This document shows, in pieces, positions 28,314 to 37,859 of a stretch of 64,000 bases of DNA. Source of the stretch: CAYNLG01 sp964397995 (lineage in GTDB: Bacteria > Planctomycetota > Phycisphaerae > FEN-1346). The translations under genes were made by a program, and so were the position numbers. The DNA lies in NCBI GenBank assembly GCA_964397995.1, contig CAYNLG010000006.1, positions 1 to 64,000 of the forward strand, in the 5' to 3' direction. Under the pieces are notes generated by a model that saw only the letters and a list, made by a program, of their open reading frames with translations, made no database searches and was not told the origin of the DNA. Numbering within the stretch: position 1 is the stretch's first letter; each line of letters starts with the position of its first letter.

Positions 28314-28651
28314 CGCAGGCCCTGGAAACGGGGCTCTTCGGGGCCGCCGCCCGCCAGGCCGTCATCGCCAGCAACATCGCCAACATGGCGACCCGCGGCT
28401 ATCGGCGCGCGGAACTGCCCTTCGAGCAGCTCCTCGCGGAGTCGCTCGAGAAGGGCAAGCCCCTCCGCACGGACACCCTGCTGGAACACGTGGTGCGGCC
28501 GGCGACCGATCCTCTGAACGAGCACGGCAACGACGTCGAGCTCGACCGCGAAGTCGGCGCCCTGGTAAAGAACTCGATGCTGTACAAGACCTACATGCGG
28601 CTCCTGGCGCGGCGGTACCGCGGCCTGGAGCTGGCCATGCAGACGGGCTGA
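28292..28651 (+). CDS. flgB: flagellar rod protein FlgB
   Basis: The product has 119 residues, typical for FlgB. The N-terminus holds AAARQAVIASNIANMATRGYRRAELPFEQLLAESL (rod signature). The C-terminus reads GNDVELDREVGALVKNSMLYKTYMRLLARRYRGLELAMQTG, diagnostic for FlgB. The ATG with GGGAGA upstream overlaps the end of the activator gene by 22 bases. Confidence 0.95.
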
Positions 28652-28671
28652 GCAAGGAGGCTCAAGAGGCC

Positions 28672-29076
28672 ATGAGCGTCGACGGCGTCACCCCGATGGT
28701 CGATATCGCGGCCTCGGGCCTGCGGGCCCAGAGCCTGCGGCTGAACCTGATCGCGGCCAACATCGCCAACGCCGACACCACGCGCACCCCTACCGGCAAG
28801 CCCTACCGGCGCCAGGACCTGGTCCTGCAGACGACGCCGGACGCGGTGGGTGGCGTGACGGTGGTCCAGGTCGAGAAGGACCGCAGCGACTTCCGCCGCG
28901 TCCTCATGCCCGGCCACCCCGACGCCGGCACCGACGGCTTCGTCCAGATGCCGAACGTGGACCTGCCGGTCGAGATGATGAACCTGGTGCTGGCCACGCG
29001 GGCCTACCAGGCCAACGCCGCCGTCCTTAAGCGGTACCAGGACATGATGGAAACGACGGTCGAACTCCTGAGGTAG
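28672..29076 (+). CDS. flgC: flagellar rod protein FlgC
   Basis: The product has 134 residues. DIAASGLRAQSLRLNLIAANIANADTTRTPTGKPYRRQDLVL at the N-terminus and VDLPVEMMNLVLATRAYQANAAVLKRYQDMMETTVELLR at the C-terminus are the FlgC pattern. It lies 20 bases after flgB with an AAGGAGG-type site nearby. Confidence 0.96.
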   Translation: MSVDGVTPMVDIAASGLRAQSLRLNLIAANIANADTTRTPTGKPYRRQDLVLQTTPDAVGGVTVVQVEKDRSDFRRVLMPGHPDAGTDGFVQMPNVDLPVEMMNLVLATRAYQANAAVLKRYQDMMETTVELLR

Positions 29077-29093
29077 TGGAAAGGAGCCGCTGA

Positions 29094-29408
29094 ATGAACG
29101 TGCACGGACTCTCGGGCATCGCGACGCGGCCGCTGGTCGGCCCCCTGGCCGAGAAGCCGGCCGGCCCGGCCGGCGCCGGCGCTCCGACCGCCGAGTTCGG
29201 CAAGGCCCTGGAGAAGGCCGTCGACGCCATCGACGGCGACCAGCAGGCCTCCGCCGCCGCCCTCCGCGACCTCCTCACGGGCAAGAACCAGGACGTCCTG
29301 CCCGTCGTCACCGCCGCCGCCAAGGCCAGCGCCAGCTTCAAGCTCCTCCTCGGCGTCCGCAACAAGATGATCGAAGCCTACAAGCAAACCATCAACATGC
29401 CCGTCTGA
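29094..29408 (+). CDS. fliE: flagellar hook-basal body protein FliE
   Basis: The product has 104 residues. It shows FGKALEKAVDAIDGDQQASAAALRDLLTG and the conserved end KASASFKLLLGVRNKMIEAYKQTINMPV. FliE joins the MS ring to the rod. It lies 17 bases after flgC. Confidence 0.95.
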   Translation: MNVHGLSGIATRPLVGPLAEKPAGPAGAGAPTAEFGKALEKAVDAIDGDQQASAAALRDLLTGKNQDVLPVVTAAAKASASFKLLLGVRNKMIEAYKQTINMPV

Positions 29409-29443
29409 CCGGTTCGTCCGGGGCGGGCCCGGCGAGGTGAGCC

Positions 29444-30997
29444 GTGGCCAGAGTCGTCGACAACCTGCGGGACACGTGGCAGCGGGTCGGGCCGGTCCAG
29501 CGCCTGCTCCTGGTGGCGGTGCTCATCGGGTGCCTGGCGGCCGCGGCGTACCTCGTCACGTGGGTCCAGAAACCCGAACTCGCCCTCCTCTACGCCGACC
29601 TCGCCCCCGAGGACGCCGCCAAGGTCGTCGACAAGCTCCGCGACCAGAGCGTCCCGTACGAGCTCCGCGCGGGCGGCACCAGCGTCTACGTCCCCATCGA
29701 CCAGCGGTACGCCCTGCGGCTGGACCTGGCGAGCGAGGGCGTGGCCGTCGGCGGCCGCGTGGGCTACTCCATCCTCGACGAGGAGAAGCTCGGGACCAGC
29801 CCGTTCACCCAGCGGATCAACCTGAAGCGGGCCCTGGAGGGCGAGCTGGCCCGCAACCTGGCCGTCATCGAGGGCGTCCAGGCCGCCCACGTCATCCTCG
29901 TCCAGCCCAAGCAGCGCCTCTTCCGCGAGGCCGACGACGGCGCCTCGGCCAGCGTCGTCCTGAAGCTCCGCCCCGGGTGGCGCCTGCCCCCGCGGACCGT
30001 CGCCAGCATCGTCCACCTCGTCGCCGGCAGCGTCGAGGGCCTCCGGCCCGACGGCGTCGTCATCGTCGACGACGGCGGCACCCTCCTGAACGGCGCGAGC
30101 GAGACCGGCGTCGCCCAGGGCGTCGGCACCCTCCTCGATTACAAGACCCAGGTCGAGGAGTACTTTGTCCGCAAGTGCGAGGACATGCTCCAGGCCGTCC
30201 TCGGCCCCGGCCGCGCCTCCGTCCGCGTCAACGCCACCGTCGAGACCGCCAGCGTCAACCAGACCGTCGAGACCTACGACCCGGACAAGCGGGTCGTCAA
30301 GACCGAGGAACTCACGAGCAAGGACGTCTCGCCCGCCGGCGCCGCCGACGGGACGGGCGGCGGCAAGACGAAGGAAGAGACCATCCTCAACGACTACCTC
30401 GTCAGCCGCACCGTCGAGCAGACCGTCCACCTGCCGGGCAAGATCGAAAAGCTGTCGGTGGCGGCCTTCGTGGACCTGAGCGAGGCGGCGGCCCCCGAGG
30501 CGGCGGCCCCCGACACCGCCTCCGCCGCCCCCTCACCGGGCGCCCTCACCAAGGAAGACGTCGAGGAGGTCATCCGCGGCGCGGCCGGCCTGACCGAGAC
30601 CGACGAGTTGAAGGTCGTCGTCTGCAAGTTCAACCGCCCCCTGCCCGAGATCCCCGACGAGGCCGACGAGGCCGGCCTCCTGGCCGACCGCGGCTTCTAC
30701 CTGGACCTTGCGCGGCACGGGTCGCTGGGCGTGCTGGCGGTCGTCGCCCTGGTGGTACTGAAGGTCTTCGGCGGCTCGAAACGCAAGGCCCGGGCCGTTG
30801 CCGAAGGCGAGACCCCCGCCCCCCTCGACGCCGGCCACATGCGGGGCACGCTGAACCTGCTGGCCGGGGGCGCCGGGCTGCCGGCCGGCCAGGCCGACCA
30901 GCTCAAGAGCCATATCGCCGCCGCCCTCCAGCAGAACCCCGAGGAGGTCAAGCGGCTGTTCCGCACCTGGGTCGAAGGCCGGGAAGGGGAGGCGTAA
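29444..30997 (+). CDS. fliF: flagellar MS-ring protein FliF
   Basis: The product has 517 residues. Membrane helix 1 is near residues 20-42 (LLLVAVLIGCLAAAAYLVTWV); helix 2 is near 427-444 (SLGVLAVVALVVLKVF). Between them are the ring-building motifs, including TSPFTQRINLKRALEGELARNLAVIEGVQAAHVILV and VRVNATVETASVNQTVETYDPDKRVVKTEE. The cytoplasmic tail (EVKRLFRTWVEGREGEA) is the FliG-binding end. GTG start with GGCGAGG upstream. Confidence 0.96.
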   Translation: MARVVDNLRDTWQRVGPVQRLLLVAVLIGCLAAAAYLVTWVQKPELALLYADLAPEDAAKVVDKLRDQSVPYELRAGGTSVYVPIDQRYALRLDLASEGVAVGGRVGYSILDEEKLGTSPFTQRINLKRALEGELARNLAVIEGVQAAHVILVQPKQRLFREADDGASASVVLKLRPGWRLPPRTVASIVHLVAGSVEGLRPDGVVIVDDGGTLLNGASETGVAQGVGTLLDYKTQVEEYFVRKCEDMLQAVLGPGRASVRVNATVETASVNQTVETYDPDKRVVKTEELTSKDVSPAGAADGTGGGKTKEETILNDYLVSRTVEQTVHLPGKIEKLSVAAFVDLSEAAAPEAAAPDTASAAPSPGALTKEDVEEVIRGAAGLTETDELKVVVCKFNRPLPEIPDEADEAGLLADRGFYLDLARHGSLGVLAVVALVVLKVFGGSKRKARAVAEGETPAPLDAGHMRGTLNLLAGGAGLPAGQADQLKSHIAAALQQNPEEVKRLFRTWVEGREGEA

Positions 30998-32011
30998 GTG
31001 GCTGAGACCGACCTCCGCAAGGCGGCGTTGCTCCTGGTGGCCCTCGGGCCGGCCCACGCGGCCGAGCTGCTGAAGGACGCCCCGGCCGACGCCGTGACGC
31101 GCCTGACGGCCGAGCTCATGACCCTGGACACCGGCCGGGACCCCGAGGCCTTGGCGGCCCCCCTCCGCGAGTTCGTCGCGCTGCTCCAGGGCGGGGGTCC
31201 CCCGACGAGCGCCGCTGACTTCGCCCGGCGCGTCCTCGTTGGCGCCCTCGGGCGGGACCGGGCGGCCGCCATCCTGGACGAGGTCACCGCCCTGCTCCAG
31301 GCTCGGGACCCGTTCCAGGCGATCCGCCGGGCGCCGGCGGCGTCGCTGGCGGCCGTGATCGGCGGCGAGCACCCGCAGGTGGCGACGGTCATTCTCGGCG
31401 AGCTGTCGCCGGAGAAGAGCGCCGCCCTACTCCAGGCCCTCGGCGAGGAGGTGCGCGGCGAAGCGGTCCAGCGCATGGCCGCCGGCGCCAGCGTCTCGCC
31501 CGAGGCCCGCCAGCGCATTGCCGCCCTCGTCCGCGAGCGGCTGGCGTCGCGGCCGGCGGCCGGGTCCGCGGGGGCGGCCGAGGCGCCCGGCCAGGCCGAG
31601 GCCCGCCTCCGCCGCGTCGCCCTCCTCCTCAGGAACCTGCGGACCGACCTGCGCGGGCCGCTCCTGGAGGCCATCGAGGCCCAGGACGCCGACACCGCCG
31701 CCGCCGTCCGCAACCTCATGGTCACCTGGGAGGACGTGGCGAGCGTGGCCGACCGGAGCCTGCAGGACATCCTGCGCGACGTCGACGGCGGGGTCCTCGC
31801 GATGGCCCTGATGGGCGCCGACGAGACCGTCGACGCCAAGGTCCGCGCGAACATCTCGGAGCGGGCCCGGGCCCTCGTCGACGAGGAACAGTCCCTGATG
31901 CAGAAGCCCAAGGCCGAGGAGGTCGAGGCCGCCCGCGAGGACATCCTCGGCCGCCTCCGCGAGAAGAACGCCTCCGGTGACCTCGACTTCGACGAGGAGG
32001 CCCCGGCATGA
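30998..32011 (+). CDS. fliG: flagellar motor switch protein FliG
   Basis: The product has 337 residues, the standard length. The middle domain carries AAVIGGEHPQVATVILGELSPEKSAALLQAL with the EHPQ motif. The C-terminal torque domain reads LMVTWEDVASVADRSLQDILRDVDGGVLAMALMGADETVDAKVRANISERARALVDEE, with the charged residues that contact the stator. GTG start immediately after the fliF stop. Confidence 0.96.
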   Translation: MAETDLRKAALLLVALGPAHAAELLKDAPADAVTRLTAELMTLDTGRDPEALAAPLREFVALLQGGGPPTSAADFARRVLVGALGRDRAAAILDEVTALLQARDPFQAIRRAPAASLAAVIGGEHPQVATVILGELSPEKSAALLQALGEEVRGEAVQRMAAGASVSPEARQRIAALVRERLASRPAAGSAGAAEAPGQAEARLRRVALLLRNLRTDLRGPLLEAIEAQDADTAAAVRNLMVTWEDVASVADRSLQDILRDVDGGVLAMALMGADETVDAKVRANISERARALVDEEQSLMQKPKAEEVEAAREDILGRLREKNASGDLDFDEEAPA

Positions 32012-32574
32012 CGCGCCCGCTCCGCGTGAACCTGCCCGGGCCCGTGGCGAGCGTGCGGGCCGTGCCCGCCAGCGCCGGACCGGGCGCCGACGGCGACCTG
32101 GAGCGCGACGCCGCCGTCCTGAAGATGCAGAAGGACCTGGAGGCCGAGAAGGCCGCCCTGGCCCGGGCGACCCTCGCCCTCCAGCGCGCCGCCGCCGAGG
32201 TCCGGGCCTTCCGCGACGAGGTCGCCCGGGAGACCGAATCGAACCTGGTGGACCTGGCGCTGGCGGTCGCCCGCAAGGTGCTGGCCCAGGAGGTGCAGGC
32301 CGGCCGGTACGACGTCGGGCCGATCGTGCAGGCGGCCCTGGAGGCGGCGCCGACGCGGCGCGAGGCCGTCGTCCACCTGAACCCGGCGGACCTGGAGCGG
32401 CTGGAGGCGGCATGGACCGACGCCTCGGCGGCCCCGGGCGTGCATCTGGCGGCCGATCCGACGCTGGCCGCCGGCGAGTGCGTCGTCGAGACCGCCGAGG
32501 GGACGGTCGAGGCCCGCGTCGAAGACGCCCTGGAACAGATCGAAGCGGCCCTGGAGGCCGACGAGGACGCCTGA
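32008..32574 (+). CDS. fliH: flagellar export ATPase regulator FliH
   Basis: The product has 188 residues. A long coiled coil (about 35-75) leads to the V-ATPase E-subunit-like C-terminus (NLVDLALAVARKVLAQEV...AVVHLNPADLERLEAAW...LAADPTLAAGECVVETAEGTVEARVEDALEQIEAAL). FliH holds FliI at the export gate. ATG overlaps the fliG stop (ATGA). Confidence 0.9.
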   Translation: MTRPLRVNLPGPVASVRAVPASAGPGADGDLERDAAVLKMQKDLEAEKAALARATLALQRAAAEVRAFRDEVARETESNLVDLALAVARKVLAQEVQAGRYDVGPIVQAALEAAPTRREAVVHLNPADLERLEAAWTDASAAPGVHLAADPTLAAGECVVETAEGTVEARVEDALEQIEAALEADEDA

Positions 32575-33958
32575 TGCCCGTGCTCGACTGGGACCGCCTG
32601 CGCCGCCGCGTCGACGCCGCCGAGGTGCGCCCCTGCCGCGGCCGCGTGGTGCGCCTGACGGGCCTGACGGTCGAGGCCCAGGGGCCGCCGGTCGGGATCG
32701 GGCGGCTATGCGAGATCCGCATGACGGCCGGAGGGCGGGTCCTGGCGGAGGTCGTGGGCTTCCACCACGAGCACCGCATCCTGATCCCCCTGGAGCGGGT
32801 GGACGGCATCGCCCCGGGCGACCCCGTGGTGCCGCGCGCCGCCCCCCGGCGCATCCGCCTGGCGCCGGAGATCCTCGGGCGCGTCCTGGACGGTCTCGGC
32901 CGCCCCCTCGACGGGCGCGGGCCCCTGGAAGGCTCGGAGACGCGGTCGCTGGACGCCGACAGCCCGACACCGCTCGCGCGGCGGCCCATCACCGAACCGC
33001 TGGAGTTCGGCCTGCGGGTCTTCGACGGGGCGCTGACGTGCGGCAAAGGGCAGCGGCTGGGCATCTTCGCCGGGAGCGGCGTCGGCAAGAGCACGCTCCT
33101 CGGGGAGATCGCCCGCGTCTCGGGCGCCGACGTCAACGTGCTGGCCCTGGTGGGCGAGCGCGGCCNNNNNNNNNNATCGTCCGCCAGTTCCTCGACGAGT
33201 CTCTCGGGCGGGCGGGCCTGGCACGGAGCGTCGTCGTCGTCGCCACCAGCGACGCCGCCGCCATCCAACGCGTCAAGGCCGCCTCCCTGGCCGTCACCAT
33301 TGCCGAGTACTTCCGCGACCTCGGCCGCGACGTCCTCTTCATGATGGACTCCGTGACCCGCTACGCCCAGGCCCAGCGGGAGATCGGCCTGGCCGCCGGC
33401 GAACCCCCCACCACCAAGGGCTACTGCCCCAGCGTCTTCAGCCTCCTGCCCAAGCTGACGGAGCGGCTGGGGTCGGCCCAGCGAGGCAGCATCACAGGCA
33501 TCCTGACGGTGCTCGTCGAGGGCGACGACATGAACGAGCCGGTGGCCGACTCGGTCCGGTCGCTCCTGGACGGCCACGTCGTCCTGGCGCGGCGGCTGGC
33601 CGAGATGGGCCACTACCCCGCCGTCGACGTCCTCCAGAGCGTCAGCCGCCTCATGAACGCCGTTGTCGCCCCGGAGCACGCTCTGGCGGCCCAGCGGCTC
33701 AAGGCCCTGGTCGCGACGTACCAGGGGGCCGAGGACCTGATCAACATCGGCGCGTTCAAGCCGGGCAGCAACCGCCGGATCGACACCGCCGTCTCCCTCA
33801 TCGAGCGGGTCAACGCGTTCCTCCAGCAGCCACTGGGGCAGCGGTCGCCCTTCGCCGAGACGGTGCGGCAACTGCGGGAGTTGACGGCGTCGTGGGACTT
33901 CCTGATGCCGGCGGACGCGGCGGCCGAGCCGGCGCCCGCCGCGGGAGGCGCCGCGTGA
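32574..33958 (+). CDS. fliI: flagellar type III export ATPase FliI, interrupted by an assembly gap
   Basis: Both parts of the F1-type ATPase are present: Walker A GIFAGSGVGKSTLLGEIAR, then NVLALVGERG up to the gap, and after the gap IVRQFLDESLG, VLFMMDSVTRYAQAQREIGLAAGEPPTTKGYCPSVFSLLPKL and DDMNEPVADSVRSLLDGHVVL. The frame shifts by two across the 10 Ns, so the N count is not the real gap length. The missing piece is likely REVxEF (17 bases). FliI drives loading of export cargo. It starts at an ATG that overlaps the fliH stop. Confidence 0.93.
33166..33175. other. assembly gap (10 N) inside fliI
   Basis: Ten Ns sit in the conserved GERGREVxEF stretch. The frame requires a missing length of 8, 11, 14, 17 and so on. 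Family conservation favours 17 bases. Confidence 0.95.
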
Positions 33959-34422
33959 AACGCTTCCAGTGGCGGCTGCAGCGGGTGCTCGACATCACGG
34001 CCCAGCGCGAGCGGGCCGCCCGGGCCGAGCTGCTGGCGCTCGCCAACGGCATCGCGTCGCTTCGGCAGGAGCTCTTCCGCCGGCGCGCGGTCCTGCGGGA
34101 GCTGCTCGCGGAGATCGAGGCGCGGCCGCTGCAGGAGCGGCTGGCCGACCAGGCCCTGTTCCTGGAGACCTCGGCCGTCGAGGAGGAGGCCATCGACCGC
34201 CTCCGCGAACGCCTGGCCGCCCTCCGCGCCGAACGCGAGGAGAAACAGACGACGTTCCTTCGGCTGCGGGCCACGCGCGAGACCCTCGAGCGGCTCCGCG
34301 AGGAGGCCCGCGAGACCCATCGCCGCGAGGCCAGGCGGCGCGAGCAGGCCGCCTTCGACGAGGCCCACCACGTGGCCTTCGCCCGCCGCAACGCCGCGGA
34401 GCGGCCCGAGACGAGCGTGTAG
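33955..34422 (+). CDS. fliJ: flagellar export chaperone FliJ
   Basis: The product has 155 residues, entirely coiled coil. It starts KRFQWRLQRVLDITAQRERAARAELLALA, the FliJ pattern (F.fRLq.lLdlr...e), and ends with a basic helix. FliJ is the stalk of the FliI ring. GTG start overlaps the fliI stop (GTGA); the longer frame upstream is a shadow of fliI. Confidence 0.85.
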   Translation: MKRFQWRLQRVLDITAQRERAARAELLALANGIASLRQELFRRRAVLRELLAEIEARPLQERLADQALFLETSAVEEEAIDRLRERLAALRAEREEKQTTFLRLRATRETLERLREEARETHRREARRREQAAFDEAHHVAFARRNAAERPETSV

Positions 34423-34431
34423 GAGACGACC

Positions 34432-35091
34432 ATGGGCTCGAGTAAACTGACCCTTGTCGCCCTGGTGGGCCTGGCGGCCCTGGCCTTCGGCGCGTCCTAT
34501 GCCGCCAGCCGGTACCTGGCGCCCGGCCCGACGCCGGCGGCCGCCCAGGACGCGCAGCCGGGCGCCGAGGAGACCGCGCCCGGGGCCGCCGAAGCGCCCC
34601 CGCCCGGGCCGGCCGACCTGATGCGCCTGGAGGAGCGGCACCTCTATGACCTCGTCAAGGAGGTCCGCCGCCGCCTCCGCGAGTGCGAACTCCGCGAGCA
34701 GGCCCTGAACGAGCAGGCCCACCGGGTCCAGATGGCCCACGACGAACTCCAGGGCCTGGTCCAGGACCTGGAGAACCGGCGGGTGGAGGCGGCCTCGACG
34801 GTGGCGAAGCTCCGCCAGGAGCGGGCCGCCCTCGACCAGACCCGCCTCGTCATCGCCCGCGAGCAGGCCGACAACCTCAAACGCACCGCCGCCATCTACA
34901 ACAAGATGGACGCGGAATCGGCGGCCCAGATCTTCGAGGGGATGGTGCGTGGCGGCCAGGAGGCCGACGCCGTCAAGATCCTGTACGGCATGGACGAACG
35001 GGCCGTGGCGAAGGTGCTGGCGGCCATACCGGACCGGGCCACGGCCGTCCAGCTGTCCGAGGGCATGAAGCACGTCACCAGCGAGGGATAA
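34432..35091 (+). CDS. MotE-like flagellar motility protein
   Basis: The product has 219 residues. An N-terminal signal/anchor (8-28) and a Pro/Ala linker lead to a coiled coil (63-150), then a FliG/MgtE-N-like helical end: RTAAIYNKMDAESAAQIFEGM, then DAVKILYGMDERAVAKVLAAIPDRATAVQLSEGM. This matches MotE-type proteins found in stator operons. It is next to motA, so a role in stator assembly or stability is likely. Confidence 0.82.
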   Translation: MGSSKLTLVALVGLAALAFGASYAASRYLAPGPTPAAAQDAQPGAEETAPGAAEAPPPGPADLMRLEERHLYDLVKEVRRRLRECELREQALNEQAHRVQMAHDELQGLVQDLENRRVEAASTVAKLRQERAALDQTRLVIAREQADNLKRTAAIYNKMDAESAAQIFEGMVRGGQEADAVKILYGMDERAVAKVLAAIPDRATAVQLSEGMKHVTSEG

Positions 35092-35094
35092 GCC

Positions 35095-35868
35095 GTGGAC
35101 ATCGCAACCGTTCTGGGGCTGATCGCGGGGTTCGCCTGCGTCCTGATGGCCATCTTCACGGGCGGCGGGGCCGGGCTGTTCTTCAACGTGCCGGCGATCC
35201 TGATCACGATCGGCGGCATGGTCTCGGCGACGCTCATCCACTTCTCCCTGGGCACGGTGCTCCGCATCATGAGCATCGCCCGCAAGTGCCTGTTCAACCA
35301 GCTGCCCACCGAACAGGAACTGGTCCAGCAGATGGTCGACTATGCCGCCGTCAGCCGCCGCGACGGCGCCCTGGCCCTGGAGGAACGCGTCCGCGACGTC
35401 CGCGACCCCTTCCTCGTCAAGGGCATCCAGATGCTCATCGACGGCCAGAGCGAGGACCAGGTCGAGAAGCAGCTCGGCCTCGAAGTCCAGTACCTGCAGG
35501 AACGGCACGCCGACGGCAAGAAGGTCCTGGAGTTCATGGGGGCCAGCGCCCCGGCCTTCGGCATGATCGGGACCCTGATCGGCCTCATCCAGATGCTCCG
35601 GACGCTTGACAACGTCGACGCCATCGGCATCGGCATGGCCACCGCCCTGATCACCACCTTCTACGGCGCGCTCCTGGCGAACCTGGTGTTCCTGCCGCTC
35701 GCCGGCAAGCTGGGCCTGCGGTCCAAGAAGGAATCGCTCCAGAAGGAGATGATCTCGCAGGGTCTGCTGGCGATCGTGCGCGGCGAAGGGCCGACCTCCG
35801 TCCGCGAGCGGATGCAGGCCTTCGTCTCCGCCAAGCAGCGCGACGAGGAACTCAAGCCGCAGGTGTAA
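35095..35868 (+). CDS. motA: flagellar stator protein MotA
   Basis: The product has 257 residues with four membrane helices. GGGAGLFFNVPAILITIGGMVSATLIHFSLG is the first pair, and GASAPAFGMIGTLIGLIQMLRTLDNVDAIGIGMATALITTFYGALLANLVFLPLAGKL is the second, with the two key Pro residues. The cytoplasmic loop holds the charged segment that contacts FliG. GTG start three bases after the MotE-like stop. Confidence 0.96.
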   Translation: MDIATVLGLIAGFACVLMAIFTGGGAGLFFNVPAILITIGGMVSATLIHFSLGTVLRIMSIARKCLFNQLPTEQELVQQMVDYAAVSRRDGALALEERVRDVRDPFLVKGIQMLIDGQSEDQVEKQLGLEVQYLQERHADGKKVLEFMGASAPAFGMIGTLIGLIQMLRTLDNVDAIGIGMATALITTFYGALLANLVFLPLAGKLGLRSKKESLQKEMISQGLLAIVRGEGPTSVRERMQAFVSAKQRDEELKPQV

Positions 35869-35872
35869 CCCC

Positions 35873-36541
35873 ATGCCGCGACGCCAACCCCAGGAAGACA
35901 CCGGGCCGCCCAACGACTGGATGGTCACGTTCAGCGACTGCATGACGCTGCTGCTGACCTTCTTCGTCATGCTGCTGTCGATGTCGTCGTTCGACGACAG
36001 CGTCCAGAGCTTCCTGAGCGGCATCCTGCCGGAGCCGAACAAGCCGTCGGTCTTCACCGAGACCCGCCTGCCTCAGGACTCGCCCAACCACGTCATCGAC
36101 AAGCCCGTGGACTGGACGGAGGAGGGTTCGGAGATGCCGGTCGACGACCGGACCCAGCCCACCCTCACGCCGCGCGCCCCCCTGGACAACCTCAGCCGCG
36201 ACGCCTACAGCGACCGGCGCGTGGTCTTCGTCCCGAGCGACCACCTGTTCTGGGCCCGGGGGCCGGTCCTGAAGCCCGAGGGCAAGGACCTGCTGGCGCC
36301 CGTCGCCCGGTTCGTCCGGGCCATGCCCTGCCGCGTCGTCGTCGGCTCGACGCGCGAGCGCCGCGGGGCGGAGGACGAGCAGGCGGCCGCGCGGGCCTGG
36401 GCCGTGGTGGACTACTTCGTCCGGACCGCCGGCGTCGACCCGGAGCGGCTCAGCCTCTCGGGCACTCCCCTCGCCGCCGACCCGGACGCCGACGGGGCCG
36501 CCATCCGCATCGAACTGCTCGACCCGGAGGTCTACCCGTGA
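35873..36541 (+). CDS. motB: MotB-type stator protein, first copy
   Basis: The product has 222 residues. One membrane helix (16-37) reads DWMVTFSDCMTLLLTFFVMLLSM with the proton-binding Asp22. A plug-like segment follows, then an OmpA-like domain (VVVGSTRERRGAEDEQAAARAWAVVDYFVRTAGVDPERLSLSG). The GHTD peptidoglycan-binding motif is altered to GSTR. It sits 4 bases after motA. Confidence 0.9.
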   Translation: MPRRQPQEDTGPPNDWMVTFSDCMTLLLTFFVMLLSMSSFDDSVQSFLSGILPEPNKPSVFTETRLPQDSPNHVIDKPVDWTEEGSEMPVDDRTQPTLTPRAPLDNLSRDAYSDRRVVFVPSDHLFWARGPVLKPEGKDLLAPVARFVRAMPCRVVVGSTRERRGAEDEQAAARAWAVVDYFVRTAGVDPERLSLSGTPLAADPDADGAAIRIELLDPEVYP

Positions 36542-37293
36542 ACCTCGGCCGCCGCCCCAAAGAGGCCGCCCGCACGACCCCCGGCTGGGTCGTCTCGTTC
36601 ACGGACATGATCACGCTGCTCCTGTCGTTCTTCATCATGCTCCAGGCGATGGGCTCGACGCGGGACCAGGAGGCCTTCCTGAAGGGCCAGGGCGGCTTCC
36701 GCCGCGCCGTCTCCGGCCTCGGCATCCCCGACTGGGTCTACGGCCGCAAGGAAACCGTCGACCTCGGCAACCCCAAGCGCAAGCATCCCATGGAAGACGA
36801 CCCGGACAACCTGGAAAAGCGCCGGGTCATCGACGCCGAGGACGAGAGAATCCGCAAGATGTTCGCCGACATGCGCCGACTGATGAAAACGAGGACCGAC
36901 CAGTACCAGGGGGCGCCGGTGCGGCTGATGGCGACGCCCATCGCCTTTGCGGCGGGGGACGCCGAGACGCTGCCCGACGAGGCCGACCGGTTCCTCCGCC
37001 AGTTCGCGGCCGGCCTGGAGCAACAGGGCACGCCCGCGCCGCCGGCGATTACCGTCATCGGCCTGGCGCCCGACCAGACCGACGTCCGGGCCCAGTACCT
37101 GGTCTCGGCCGGGCGGGCCCACGCGGTGGCCGCCGCCCTGAAGGGGCGGCTGCCCGAAAAGCTCCTGGAGCGCGGCGCCACGGTCACGAGCTGGGGCGCC
37201 GGCCCCGGCAAGCGGTGGTGGGGCCCCGGCGGCGCGGTCCCCCAAGGGACGCAGATCGTCCTGGCCGTCATGGACGCCCCGAGAAAGGAGTAG
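36538..37293 (+). CDS. MotB-type stator protein, second copy
   Basis: The product has 251 residues. The helix (16-38) reads GWVVSFTDMITLLLSFFIMLQAM with Asp23 conserved. The periplasmic part resembles OmpA-like domains (ITVIGLAPDQTD...QYLVSAGRAHAVAAALKGRLP) but is also divergent. It is clearly different in sequence from the first copy. GTG start overlaps the first copy's stop (GTGA), so the two are made together. A mixed A4B1B'1 stator is possible. Confidence 0.88.
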   Translation: MNLGRRPKEAARTTPGWVVSFTDMITLLLSFFIMLQAMGSTRDQEAFLKGQGGFRRAVSGLGIPDWVYGRKETVDLGNPKRKHPMEDDPDNLEKRRVIDAEDERIRKMFADMRRLMKTRTDQYQGAPVRLMATPIAFAAGDAETLPDEADRFLRQFAAGLEQQGTPAPPAITVIGLAPDQTDVRAQYLVSAGRAHAVAAALKGRLPEKLLERGATVTSWGAGPGKRWWGPGGAVPQGTQIVLAVMDAPRKE

Positions 37294-37298
37294 ACGCG

Positions 37299-37859
37299 AT
37301 GCCCGACGAGACGACCGGCGCCCGGCCCCAGACCGCGCCCGGCGCCACCGACGCCGCGGCGGGAGGAGGCGGCAAGCGGCCGATCCTCTTCCTGGCGGCT
37401 GGGCTGGTGGTCATTGCCGCCGGCGCGGGCTACGGCCTGTCGCGCCTGACGGCCGGCGGGGCGGACGCCCTGGCCCCGGCCTCGGCCCAGGCGGCCGGCG
37501 CCGCTGCCGCCTCCGCCCCGGCCGACGACGCGGATGCCAGCCTCCAGTACTACGACTTCGAGGCCATCACCGTGAACCTCGACGAACCCCGCCTCGCCCG
37601 CTACGTCACTGTGACGCTGACCCTGGCCATCCCGGCCGCCCAGTACGAGGAGGCCATGGTGGACGTCGAGGCCCAGCTGCCCGTCCTCAAGGACTGGCTC
37701 AACGTGTACTTCTCGAGCTGCAGTCTGGAGGACGTCCGCGGGGCGGTCAACATGAACCGGATCCGGCGTGAGATCCTCGACGGCTTCAACGGCCAACTCT
37801 GGCCGGACCGGGCCCCGCGGATTCGCCACGTCTTCTTCAAGAAGTTCACCGTCTCATGA
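37299..37859 (+). CDS. fliL: flagellar basal body-associated protein FliL
   Basis: The product has 186 residues. One membrane helix (about 25-45, ILFLAAGLVVIAAGAGYGLS) is followed by a periplasmic domain: YYDFEAITVNLDEPRLARYVTVTLTLAI...VDVEAQLPVLKDWLNVYFSS...MNRIRREILDGFN...RIRHVFFKKFTVS. FliL surrounds and steadies the stator. The ATG has AAAGGAG upstream. Confidence 0.93.
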   Translation: MPDETTGARPQTAPGATDAAAGGGGKRPILFLAAGLVVIAAGAGYGLSRLTAGGADALAPASAQAAGAAAASAPADDADASLQYYDFEAITVNLDEPRLARYVTVTLTLAIPAAQYEEAMVDVEAQLPVLKDWLNVYFSSCSLEDVRGAVNMNRIRREILDGFNGQLWPDRAPRIRHVFFKKFTVS

